DNA from: Fervidicoccaceae archaeon
Lineage (GTDB): Archaea; Thermoproteota; Thermoprotei_A; Sulfolobales; Fervidicoccaceae
Length of the DNA stretch: 64,000 bases
Direction: 5' to 3'
Assembly (NCBI GenBank): GCA_038878695.1
Contig: JAVZVD010000001.1
Span: 522,024 to 586,023, forward strand
A program made the translations under genes and the position numbers. Positions 44,130-51,698 of this stretch are shown piece after piece. The notes under the pieces were generated by a model. It ran no database searches and had not been told where the DNA came from. It saw only the letters and a program-made list of their open reading frames with translations. Position 1 is the first letter of the stretch. The number at the start of each line of letters is the position of its first letter.

Positions 44130-44732
44130 CTAGCCTAGTATCTCCTCTATTCCCTGCCTTATCATGGCGATGGCTATCGCGGCCAATAGCATAGCCATGA
44201 GCCTGCTCAAGAGGAGCGAGAAGTTCCTCCCGAGCGCTCTGAAGAGCCTCTCGCCGGCCAATAGGAGAAAGAGGGCCAGGAAAGCGTTAACAGCTACGCA
44301 GGAGAGAGCCACGCGAAGGCCCCAACTGTACTTCACGTAGATTACGGTCGCTATGGCTCCGGGGCCCGCCAGGAGCGGGGTAGCGAATGGCACCACCGCC
44401 AGATCCTCCGGCCTCCCGCTCGTGATCTCCACCTCGGTTTTCCCTAGGATTCCGAGGACTCCGTAGATCAACAGGATTGAGCCGCCGGCTACTCTGAAGT
44501 CGCTCAGCGTTATCCCGAAGAACTTGAGGAACGGCTCCCCAAGGAACGCGAAGAACGTGAGGAGCCCTGCGGCTATTCCAACGCTCTTCACGATGATCTC
44601 TCTCCTCTTCGCTTTGTCGAGGCTGATCGTGTAGGCGTAGAAGAGAGGGGCATTCCCTATGGGGTCCAATATTATGAAGAGGATCAGGATTGCCTGAAGC
44701 AGGCCGATGAGGGCATCCTCTCCGGCGCTCAT
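44130..44732 (-). CDS. MarC-family (UPF0056) membrane protein
   Basis: 200 residues with six hydrophobic segments. Family pattern: FIILDPIGNAPLFYAYT in the first helix and AVVPFATPLLAGPGAIATVIY in the middle. MarC proteins have no established transport substrate. ATG overlaps the upstream Cys-rich gene stop (ATGA), making it the third gene of an AIRS/Cys-rich/MarC operon. Confidence 0.88.
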   Translation of the reverse strand: MSAGEDALIGLLQAILILFIILDPIGNAPLFYAYTISLDKAKRREIIVKSVGIAAGLLTFFAFLGEPFLKFFGITLSDFRVAGGSILLIYGVLGILGKTEVEITSGRPEDLAVVPFATPLLAGPGAIATVIYVKYSWGLRVALSCVAVNAFLALFLLLAGERLFRALGRNFSLLLSRLMAMLLAAIAIAMIRQGIEEILG

Positions 44733-45064
44733 CTATTAACCGCCCTCCTCAGCGCCTCGGCGACGGATCTCCGGAGCTCTGTGACGCAATCGTAGAGGCA
44801 CTCGCCGAAGCACCGGGTCTCTCTGTGAGCGCACCTCCCCACGCACCTCTTCTCGCAAGCCTCCTCGTTGACGTAAACGACCAAGAGAGCGGAGCGAGTC
44901 GAGGACGACGAGAGCCTCCTCAGCCTGAGAGCTTCCGAGAGACCCCATTTCGCGAGGAGGTCCGCGAGCTCCTCCTCCGAGACCACGTCGAGCGAGAAGA
45001 CCGCGAGACCCGCCGGGCTCTCGACAGCCGTCAGAAGCCTCGACGCTAGCTCCTCGGGGCTCAA
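44729..45064 (-). CDS. Unrecognised 111-aa protein with a CxxxC-repeat
   Basis: A TTG at 45064 overlaps the upstream AIRS-like gene stop by four bases and has GGGAGGAG ahead; the longer frame to 45148 is antisense to nothing useful and rejected as start. The first ~55 residues are predicted helical/strand with no signature. The C-terminal part has six cysteines in the pattern C-x3-C-x3-C-x6-C-x3-C-x3-C (EEACEKRCVGRCAHR then ETRCFGECLYDC). This could bind zinc or an Fe-S cluster or form redox pairs. I do not recognise the family. Coupled with MarC and the AIRS-like enzyme on both sides. Confidence 0.65.
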   Translation of the reverse strand: MSPEELASRLLTAVESPAGLAVFSLDVVSEEELADLLAKWGLSEALRLRRLSSSSTRSALLVVYVNEEACEKRCVGRCAHRETRCFGECLYDCVTELRRSVAEALRRAVNR

Positions 45065-46101
45065 CTCGCTCCTCCCCCCAGCTCCTCGCTCAATTTCCTC
45101 AGCCTCTCCTCGCTCGATATGAGCCCGTCGACCGGCGCCTCGGTCCACACCTCGGTCCTCCCCCCTCTGATGAGCTCGACGGCCGGCTCCCCCTCGACGA
45201 ACTCGCCGATCACCGTCGCCCCCACTCCCACGGAGCTGAGGAGACTCAGAGCCTCCTCGACTCGCTCTCGATCGACCGCGACCAGGAGACAGCCGCTCGA
45301 GAGGGAGGTGAGAGGGTCGACTCCCGCGGCCCTGAGAATCTCCGCGGCTACGGGGTGCAGCGGGACGTCCTCGGCTCTGAGTCTTGCTCTGAGCCCCGAC
45401 GCGAGAGCCATCTCGAGGGCGCCGGCGATCACTCCCCCCTCGGTCGGGTCATGCATCGAGTGGGCCAGGCCCGCTCGAGCCAGAGCTAGAGCCTCTCTGA
45501 CCACGCTCACTCTATCGATCAGGGCCCTCGCCGCTTCCAGGTCCTCGTCCGAGAAGCCCAGCCTCCTCAATAGGCCGTCGTAGTCAGACGCGAGGATCGA
45601 GGCCGCTTCGAGGGCCGCGTACTTCGTGGCGATTAACGCATCGCCCGGCCTTGCCCCGCCCGTCTTCACGATCGAGCTCTCCTCGGTCACGCCCATGGCG
45701 GTGGCGCAGGCTATGGGTCTGGGGATCCCCCACGTGTACTCTGTGTGTCCCCCCACGAGCGCGGCCTCGAGCTCCAGGAGGGCCCTCTCGGCGTCTCTGG
45801 AGATTGCGTCGACGACCTCGTCGCTCGTCCCCTCCGGGAGGAGAACCACCAGAGTGAACCACTCGGGCTTGCAGCCGGTCGCCGCCACGTCGTTGGCCGC
45901 GACGTGGATCGCCAGCCAACCTAACCTCTCGACAGCTCCGGTTATAGGGTCGGCGTGCACCACGAGGACTCTGCCCCCGCCTATCGATACGATGGCGGCG
46001 TCCTCGCCCAGCGCCGGACCCACCAGGACGCTGGGCGAGCGGACCCCGACTCTCGCCAAGAAGGTCGACGAGAGGAGCTGAGCTCTGACCTTGCCGGGCA
46101 A
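45061..46101 (-). CDS. AIR synthase-related protein (PurM/HypE-like)
   Basis: 346 residues of the PurM/HypE/SelD ATP-binding superfamily: GEDAAIVSIGGGRVLVVHAD, AANDVAATGCKPEW, GGHTEYT, and MHDPTEGGVIAGALEMA. The proteins use ATP to activate a carbonyl or carboxamide oxygen. The lone-standing archaeal members, which begin LPGKV like this one, have no assigned substrate. TTG start at 46101. No hydrogenase or purine genes adjoin; instead it is coupled to a Cys-rich protein and MarC. Confidence 0.8.
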   Translation of the reverse strand: MPGKVRAQLLSSTFLARVGVRSPSVLVGPALGEDAAIVSIGGGRVLVVHADPITGAVERLGWLAIHVAANDVAATGCKPEWFTLVVLLPEGTSDEVVDAISRDAERALLELEAALVGGHTEYTWGIPRPIACATAMGVTEESSIVKTGGARPGDALIATKYAALEAASILASDYDGLLRRLGFSDEDLEAARALIDRVSVVREALALARAGLAHSMHDPTEGGVIAGALEMALASGLRARLRAEDVPLHPVAAEILRAAGVDPLTSLSSGCLLVAVDRERVEEALSLLSSVGVGATVIGEFVEGEPAVELIRGGRTEVWTEAPVDGLISSEERLRKLSEELGGGAS

Positions 46102-46172
46102 CTCCGCGTTCCTCTCGGGGCAGGGCTCGAGGCCTCTTGTCGTCGCCCCATCATTAAGGCTGGCGCTTGGCG

Positions 46173-48821
46173 TCAGCTCACCGGGCAGCCCGACCAGCCG
46201 CAGTCAGCGCACGTGACGCACTTCTCGCTGTGCACGAGGTTCCTGCCTCCGCACTCGGGGCACTCCTCGACTCCGCCGCGCCCCGGCTTGGCTCTCTTCA
46301 CGTCCTCAAGGCTCACGCGGAGCCTAGGCTTGCCTCTCTCGCCTCCCTCGGAGGAGGGGGGCTTGTAGAGCGGGGGCTCTATGCCGAGCCTCCTCATCAA
46401 GTCCAGCGTCGAGTTCTCGACCACCGCTACATAGTAGCCCCTCCTCTGCGACGGCGTGACCAGCACCTGCTCCCCCTTCGATCCCTCTCTGAAGACCGTG
46501 ACCCCCTTGAGGCCGAGCCTGTGAGCGAAGAGAAACGCCTTCAGCACGTCGTCCACCGTGACCCAGTGAGGCATATTGATCGTCTTGCTTATGGACGACG
46601 ATATCCACAACTGCATCTCGTACTGAGCCCTCAAGTGGTCCCACCAAGGTATGTCGTAAGCCACGACGAATACCCTCTTGATGTCCTCGGGCACTCCGTC
46701 GAGGCCCTGCACCGAGCCCCCGTTCTCCGCGACCTTCTTGAGGAGCTCCTCGCTGTAGAGGCCTCTCTCCTTCAGCGCTCTCTCGAACTCCACGTCCACG
46801 TAGTAGAACGTGCCCAGGGTCACTCTCTTCTCGTAGACCAGCGCGAACTGAGGCTCTATGCCGGACGATACGTCGAATATCATGGATATGGAGCCCGTCG
46901 GAGCTATAGTTGTTGTCTCGACATTTCTAATCCCGCGTCTCTTGATCTCTTCGACGAGGCGGCTCCAATCGAGAGTCCAGAGCTCTCTCCTGTAGTAGCC
47001 TTCGAACGGCATCTCGCCGTCGACGTACGCGGACTTCGCGAATAGGGGGAAAGCTCCTCTCTCCTCGGCTAGCTTCACCGACTCCAGCATCGAGTAATAC
47101 GATAGGTTCTCGGCGAGCACCCGCATGAACTCGAAGCCGGCCTCGCTGTTGTAGGGGATGCCCAGAGCGTAGAGGGCGTCGGCGAGCCCCATGATACCGA
47201 GCCCTATCTTCCTTGTCGAGAGAGTCTCGGCCTCGACCTGAGGCAGCGGGAACAAGTTCACGTCGATCACGTTATCGAGGAACCTCGTGGTTAGCCTCAC
47301 CGTCTCCCTGAACGCGTCCCAATCGAATCGAGCCGAGCCGCTCTCCTCCCTCCTCACGAAGGCGTGGACGTTGATGCTCCCGAGATTGCAGGAGCCGTAC
47401 GGGTAGAGAGGCTGCTCGCCGCAGGGGTTCGTCGCTCTTATTGGGCCCTTGACCTTCAACAGCACGTTCCTCCTATTTATGTTGTCCAAGAAGAGAACCC
47501 CCGGGTCTCCGGTCCTCCACGCGTTCTCGGCTATCATGTGCAGGAGGCTCCTCGGGTCTATCGTCTTCCAGACCCTCCCGTCTCTCGGGTTGACGAGCGG
47601 ATAGGGCTCCCCCCTCTCGTAGTACCTCCAGAAGTCCTCGGTTATCATCACGGAGATATTGAAGTTCTGGAAGTGCTCGCCCGAGGCCTTGCACGTAATG
47701 AACTTCTCCACGTCGGGGTGCCAGATCTCCAATATGCCCATGTTCGCGCCTCTTCTCTTGCCCCCCTGCTTTATGACATCTGTCACCGTGTCTATTATCC
47801 TCATGAAGGAGACGGGCCCCGAGGCGACTCCGGCCGTCGATGTCACTATGTCGCCCTCGGGCCTGAGCTTCGAGTAGTTTATGCCAACTCCCCCGCCGCT
47901 CTTGAATATGATAGCGGCCTCCATGGCGGCCTCCATTATCGATTCTATATTATCCTCTATGCCCAGGACGAAGCAGGCCGAGAGCTGACCGAGCCTAGCG
48001 CCCGCGTTGAAGAGCGTGGGCGAGTTTGGGAGGAACTTCTTTTGCGCCATCAGGTCGTAGTACGCCTTGAAGTTCTCGTAGTACCTGTCGAATGCTCCGC
48101 TCAATAGCATAGACCAGAACTCGCTCCATGAAACTCTCATCTTGCCTTCGGAGTTGAGCCTGTCGTAAAGAGCCTTCATTCTCTCGAGGTGGTATCTATT
48201 CCACGCGAAGGCTACTCCGCCGCTTCCGCCCTTGAGGCCCACTTTGCCCTCCCACGCCGCGGCGTCGAACTCCTCTCGCGGGTGCCTCGGCTGAGAGCCG
48301 GTCACGTCGAATATTCGGGGATCGTACAATATGTCCGGGATCACGACGAGCGCCGCCACTCTGATGAACATCCGCTTCGGGTCCTCGACGAGCTTGCCCC
48401 TCTCGTCTCTCAGCAGGTAGCGAGAGGCGAGGAGCCTCACGGCGTTGAGGCTCAGGCTCTTGTCGACCTCATCGACGTAGTCCTTCTCCAGGAGCTTCTT
48501 CTTCTCCTCGCGTATCTTCTCCCTCTCCTTCCTATACAAGATGTAGGCCTTCGCCACCTCGTACTGGTCGAACTTGACGAGAGCCAGCTCGACTATGTCC
48601 TGGATCTCCTCGACGTGCGGCGGAGCCTTGTCGCCGAACTTCTCGTCGAGGGTCTTGAGCACGTACTCTACTATCTTCTCGAGCAGAGCCGGGTCGTATT
48701 TGCCGACGCTGAGCATGGCCTTCTTTATCGCGTTCCTAATCCTGTTGGCGTCGAAGGCCTCGACGCGCCCGTCGCGCTTTATCACATTCTTCACTCTGAT
48801 CTCGACCTGACCGCTCGCCAT
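46173..48821 (-). CDS. nrdJ: Class II (B12-dependent) ribonucleotide reductase
   Basis: 882 residues. N-terminal ATP-cone regulatory domain (VIKRDGRVEAFDANRIRNAI), catalytic barrel with SACFVLGIEDN, FKSGGGVGINYSKL, the active-site NPCGEQPLYPYGSCNLG and IAPTGSISMIFDVSSGIEP. A C-terminal zinc-ribbon CPECGGRNLVHSE...CADCGWSGC probably carries the reducing thiols. It makes deoxyribonucleotides with adenosylcobalamin and without oxygen. ATG start at 48821 with GAGGTGAC upstream. Protein is intact, with no intein. Confidence 0.95.
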   Translation of the reverse strand: MASGQVEIRVKNVIKRDGRVEAFDANRIRNAIKKAMLSVGKYDPALLEKIVEYVLKTLDEKFGDKAPPHVEEIQDIVELALVKFDQYEVAKAYILYRKEREKIREEKKKLLEKDYVDEVDKSLSLNAVRLLASRYLLRDERGKLVEDPKRMFIRVAALVVIPDILYDPRIFDVTGSQPRHPREEFDAAAWEGKVGLKGGSGGVAFAWNRYHLERMKALYDRLNSEGKMRVSWSEFWSMLLSGAFDRYYENFKAYYDLMAQKKFLPNSPTLFNAGARLGQLSACFVLGIEDNIESIMEAAMEAAIIFKSGGGVGINYSKLRPEGDIVTSTAGVASGPVSFMRIIDTVTDVIKQGGKRRGANMGILEIWHPDVEKFITCKASGEHFQNFNISVMITEDFWRYYERGEPYPLVNPRDGRVWKTIDPRSLLHMIAENAWRTGDPGVLFLDNINRRNVLLKVKGPIRATNPCGEQPLYPYGSCNLGSINVHAFVRREESGSARFDWDAFRETVRLTTRFLDNVIDVNLFPLPQVEAETLSTRKIGLGIMGLADALYALGIPYNSEAGFEFMRVLAENLSYYSMLESVKLAEERGAFPLFAKSAYVDGEMPFEGYYRRELWTLDWSRLVEEIKRRGIRNVETTTIAPTGSISMIFDVSSGIEPQFALVYEKRVTLGTFYYVDVEFERALKERGLYSEELLKKVAENGGSVQGLDGVPEDIKRVFVVAYDIPWWDHLRAQYEMQLWISSSISKTINMPHWVTVDDVLKAFLFAHRLGLKGVTVFREGSKGEQVLVTPSQRRGYYVAVVENSTLDLMRRLGIEPPLYKPPSSEGGERGKPRLRVSLEDVKRAKPGRGGVEECPECGGRNLVHSEKCVTCADCGWSGCPVS

Positions 48822-49051
48822 GTCTGCGGCGTCACCTCGCTCTCCGCGAATTCACCCCACGAAACGAGTTAGGCTCGATCGCGCTAAAAGCGGAATGACG
48901 GGGGAAGAATGAGACGCGCTCCTCGGACCCTCCCCTCTCTCCGTCTCTTTGGGGGATCTCCCCACGACCTCTAGCCGCTCTCTTTATTGGCGCCTTCCCG
49001 ACTATTATTTTGTTAGGACCCTTCACTCCTCGAGGGGGGATTCCAATATCG

Positions 49052-49264
49052 ATGATGCAAACCAGCGGAGCCGGCCTCGAGGAGGGACAGGCGATAGAGC
49101 TCATTGAGGAGCTCGTGCCGACCCGCGAGGCCGGCTCCGTAAGCGCGGCCGCGGCGGTCGCCTCTCTCGACGTCTGCGCCGACGTGGCCGCGATAGATGC
49201 GGCGGTCGAGCTCAATCCCAGATACACGCTCCTCGTGGTTTGGGTCCCCCTCGAGCCGCTCTGA
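49052..49264 (+). CDS. Small hypothetical protein
   Basis: 70 residues from the ATG at 49052 (longer from a TTG at 49010, which could be leaderless behind TCTTTATTGG at 48980-48989). The C-terminal AAIDAAVELNPRYTLLVVW looks like one hydrophobic strand or short membrane-associated segment. No family recognised. It fills the interval between nrdJ and the deacetylase-like gene. Confidence 0.4.
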   Translation: MMQTSGAGLEEGQAIELIEELVPTREAGSVSAAAAVASLDVCADVAAIDAAVELNPRYTLLVVWVPLEPL

Positions 49265-49326
49265 GCCCCCGGGATCTTCTCTCAGTTATTAAAGGGGGTC
49301 GCGCAGCTCGAATTGGTAGAGGGCCT

Positions 49327-49464
49327 TTGTCGACGAGGACTCTGTTGTCGCGCAGGGGAGCGGACAGATGCAAGAGGATGTGCTGCTCCGAGCGAGAGTG
49401 CGACGAGAGCTGCCTGAGCGAGTGCTACTCGAGCTGGGGAGCGCGCGGTGAGTGGCCAGCTTAG
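49327..49464 (+). CDS. 45-aa cysteine-rich mini-protein
   Basis: The frame from TTG 49327 encodes six cysteines in 45 residues (CKRMCCSEREC then DESCLSEC; pattern C-x3-C-C-x4-C-x3-C-x3-C). GGTAGAGGG lies just upstream and GTTATTAAAG at 49285-49294 is a TATA candidate. The Cys spacing resembles that of the larger Cys-rich protein at 44729-45064. Function unknown; may bind metal. The frame could be longer upstream but that part lacks protein character. Confidence 0.45.
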   Translation: MSTRTLLSRRGADRCKRMCCSERECDESCLSECYSSWGARGEWPA

Positions 49465-49494
49465 AGGGGATAGAGCCGCCTGGGCGAAGCCGAT

Positions 49495-50538
49495 ATGCCG
49501 GGCCTCACGGTGATCTGGGGCAGAGCCTTCCTAGGCCACGCGCCTAGGAGCGACCACCCCGAGAACCCCAAGCGCGCCGAGGTGGCCCTCGAGGCTTTGA
49601 GGAGGAGGGGGCTCGTCGGCGAGGTCGTCGAGCCTCTCGTCGCGGACGAGGAGGACCTGCTCGAGATTCACGACAGAGATTACGTCGAGCTCGTTAGACT
49701 CCTCTCTAACGCGGCCCCCTCTCACATAGACGAGGACACGTACGTCTCGAGCGACACCTACTTCGTAGCGGCCGCGGCCTTCGGGTCGAGCGCGCTAGCG
49801 GCCGAGCTCTCTCTCAAGCGGGGAGAGCCCGTAATCGCTCTCGTCAGGCCCCCAGGTCACCACGCGGGCAGGAGGGGCAGAGCAATGGGGGCTCCCTCGC
49901 AGGGCTTCTGCGTGTTTAACAACGCAGCGGCGGCGTGCGCGAGGCTGCTGGAGCACGGAGACGTAGCCGTGATAGACTTCGACGCTCACCACGGGAACGG
50001 GACGCAGGAGATCTTCCACCGAGACCCGCGCGTGCTCCACGTGGACCTACACCAGCACCCCGACACGCTGTACCCGGGCACCGGGTACCCTCACGAGGTA
50101 GGCGAGGGAGAAGCTAGAGGCACAAAGGTCAACGTGCCTCTGCCCCCGGACTCGGGCGACGACGTCTACGAGAGAGCCATCGAGGAGATCGTGAAGCCGG
50201 TCATTGAGCAGTTCGAGCCGGCCTCTCTCGTATTTTCCGCGGGCTTCGATGCTCACCTCGGCGACGGCTTGGCCTCGCTCCGAGCAACCTCATCGACGTT
50301 CCGAGCCCTCGGCGAGCTCGCGGCGAGAGGTCGGTGGAGAGCCGTGGTCGCGGTGCTCGAGGGGGGCTACTCCATCGGACTCGAGCTGGGGTTGCCCGCG
50401 TTCGCGGCCGGCCTCCTAGGATTAGACGAGATCTACTCGAGACCCACTCACACTTGGGGGAGAGCCCGCGAGGAGGCCGAGAGATGTCTCGACGAGGTCA
50501 AGAGGGTCTTATCGCGCTACTGGGCTCTCCGCTCATAG
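49495..50538 (+). CDS. Histone deacetylase-family hydrolase (AcuC/HDAC-like)
   Basis: 347 residues, arginase/deacetylase fold. Zinc and catalytic motifs are intact: RPPGHHAGRR, GFCVFNNAAAA, VIDFDAHHGNGTQEIF, VDLHQHPDTLYPGTG and FSAGFDAHLGD. Such enzymes in prokaryotes deacetylate proteins, acetylpolyamines or other small amides. The ATG start is clear. The 3' end overlaps the convergent DUF998 gene by six bases. Confidence 0.9.
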   Translation: MPGLTVIWGRAFLGHAPRSDHPENPKRAEVALEALRRRGLVGEVVEPLVADEEDLLEIHDRDYVELVRLLSNAAPSHIDEDTYVSSDTYFVAAAAFGSSALAAELSLKRGEPVIALVRPPGHHAGRRGRAMGAPSQGFCVFNNAAAACARLLEHGDVAVIDFDAHHGNGTQEIFHRDPRVLHVDLHQHPDTLYPGTGYPHEVGEGEARGTKVNVPLPPDSGDDVYERAIEEIVKPVIEQFEPASLVFSAGFDAHLGDGLASLRATSSTFRALGELAARGRWRAVVAVLEGGYSIGLELGLPAFAAGLLGLDEIYSRPTHTWGRAREEAERCLDEVKRVLSRYWALRS

Positions 50539-51078
50539 CTCTAGAACTCGGAGACCTCGCCTCAGGAGAGCGTAGTACCAGGGGAGAGCAGCCCCCACGC
50601 TGACGAGCTCGGGCAGAGCCACTCCCGGCGGCGTCTCGGCTAGGCCGTGCGCGATCCAGACCAGCGCCCCCGCCGCCAGAGAGGCCAACGGGCCCAGAGC
50701 TCGGTAGAGCGCAGCGTAGAGCGAGAGTAGGAGAGCTAGCGACGAGAAGAACGCGACCGAGACCAGGAAGTGCAGCTCCCCGTATACTTCGTCGAAGGCC
50801 CCGACCAAGCTCATGGCGGCTCCTACGAGCCACAGAGACGAGGCGAGAGCCAGCCCCACTCCTCTCCTCAGCGAAGCGGCCACCGAGCAGATGAGCGCTC
50901 CGCCGATAACGAGCCCTCCGTTGAACACCGGGGCGGCGCCGCTCATCGTCGCGTGGCCCAGGTCGCTCAAAGCGTTGTGCCACAGGCTGAACCAGGGGGA
51001 GCTCGCGATCGCGACGACGATGGCGATGAGCGGGACGAGGGGGGCGGCGTAGCCTAGGACGATTAGGGGAGACGTCAA
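50533..51078 (-). CDS. DUF998-family membrane protein
   Basis: 181 residues with five to six hydrophobic segments. The family signature WFSLWHNALSDLGH followed by APVFNGGLVIGGAL is intact. Unknown function, found widely in thermophilic archaea. TTG start at 51078; it lies just downstream of the SRP RNA in the same orientation. Confidence 0.82.
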   Translation of the reverse strand: MTSPLIVLGYAAPLVPLIAIVVAIASSPWFSLWHNALSDLGHATMSGAAPVFNGGLVIGGALICSVAASLRRGVGLALASSLWLVGAAMSLVGAFDEVYGELHFLVSVAFFSSLALLLSLYAALYRALGPLASLAAGALVWIAHGLAETPPGVALPELVSVGAALPWYYALLRRGLRVLEL

Positions 51079-51123
51079 GAGGGGGCCCTCTTCATCGTCG
51101 CTGAGCTCGCCGGGGATTAAAAG

Positions 51124-51451
51124 AGGCGCGGCGCGCGGCTCCCCCGGCGCGAGCCACCTATCGACGCGCAGAGGCCGGAGGGCTGCCTCCCCCCGGTGAC
51201 CCGCGAACGTCGACGTCCGGGGACAGGTTGCTCCCTTCCGGGCCTGGCCGGGTTCCCCCGGTCAGGGCGGTTCCCGCCCGCCCTCCGGCGGGGAGACCGC
51301 CTCCGCCGACCCCGCGGGGCGGAGCTCATCGACCCTCCGGCGTGCGCGCCGGAGGCGGGGGTCGCGCCGGAGGTTACTGGCCCCCGCGTTGCGCCCACTT
51401 CGGGGTAATGGGGAGGGCGAGCCCCCGGCCCTTCCCGCGCGCCGCGCGCCG
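51124..51451 (-). ncRNA. Signal recognition particle (7S) RNA
   Basis: On the minus strand the region contains the SRP helix 8 hallmark: CCAGGCCCGGAAGGGAGCA (around 51227-51249), with the GGAA tetraloop. The two ends are complementary: 5' GGCGCGCGGC near 51450 pairs with 3' GCCGCGCGCC near 51130, as in the closed archaeal SRP helix, and an Alu-like portion with CAGTAAC follows the 5' arm. A short TTTTAA follows the 3' end. Length about 328 bases, typical of archaea. Exact ends are estimated. It scaffolds SRP19/SRP54 for co-translational targeting. Confidence 0.88.
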
Positions 51452-51479
51452 AGTATTCGTCACTGCTCGGGAAAAACGT

Positions 51480-51565
51480 TTCCCTTTGGGGGGCGGAGCG
51501 GCAGCGGTCCAGAGCCCCGCATCCTTGGCCGCTAGACGACCCGGCTTCCGGCGACCGCCCCCCGC
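51480..51565 (-). ncRNA. Orphan tRNA-Gln(CUG) 5' half within an inverted repeat
   Basis: Minus-strand 51546 to 51509 reads as positions 1-37 of an archaeal tRNA-Gln: acceptor AGCCGGG, the Gln/Glu-type D-arm TCGTCTAGCGGCCAAGGAT, anticodon arm ending GGGCTCTGG with anticodon CTG at 51510-51512. No matching anticodon-stem 3' side, T-arm or CCCGGCT acceptor follows. A GC-rich tail (CCGCTGCCGCTCCGCCCCCC) and then GGGAAACGTTTTTCCC come next. The leader GGGGGGCGG (51555-51563) pairs perfectly with the tail CCGCCCCCC (51488-51496). TATA-like AAATTATTACG lies about 40 bases upstream. It could be one part of a split tRNA, or a pseudogene. Confidence 0.6.
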
Positions 51566-51698
51566 CGAGTTGAGGAGGGGCACGAGCGTAATAATTTTTC
51601 TAAGCGAGCCGAGAAGATAGCGCGAGCGGAACGCTTAATAATGCTCGAGGAAGCACGCCTCCGAGGTGCGGGGGGCTTGGTCGGTGGTTTAGAAATCC

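Noticed and set aside
48832..49227. 131-codon minus-strand frame between nrdJ and the small ORF
   Set aside because: Antisense to the plus-strand small ORF, Ser/Ala/Arg-rich, with no start signal.
51451..51546. tRNA-Gln with an ordinary intron
   Set aside because: No 3' exon (T-arm or acceptor strand) is found within the next several hundred bases on the strand, including past the SRP RNA, nor upstream as in a permuted gene.
51196..51620. Plus- and minus-strand frames over the SRP RNA region
   Set aside because: Very high GC, Arg/Pro/Gly-rich, and explained by structured RNA genes.
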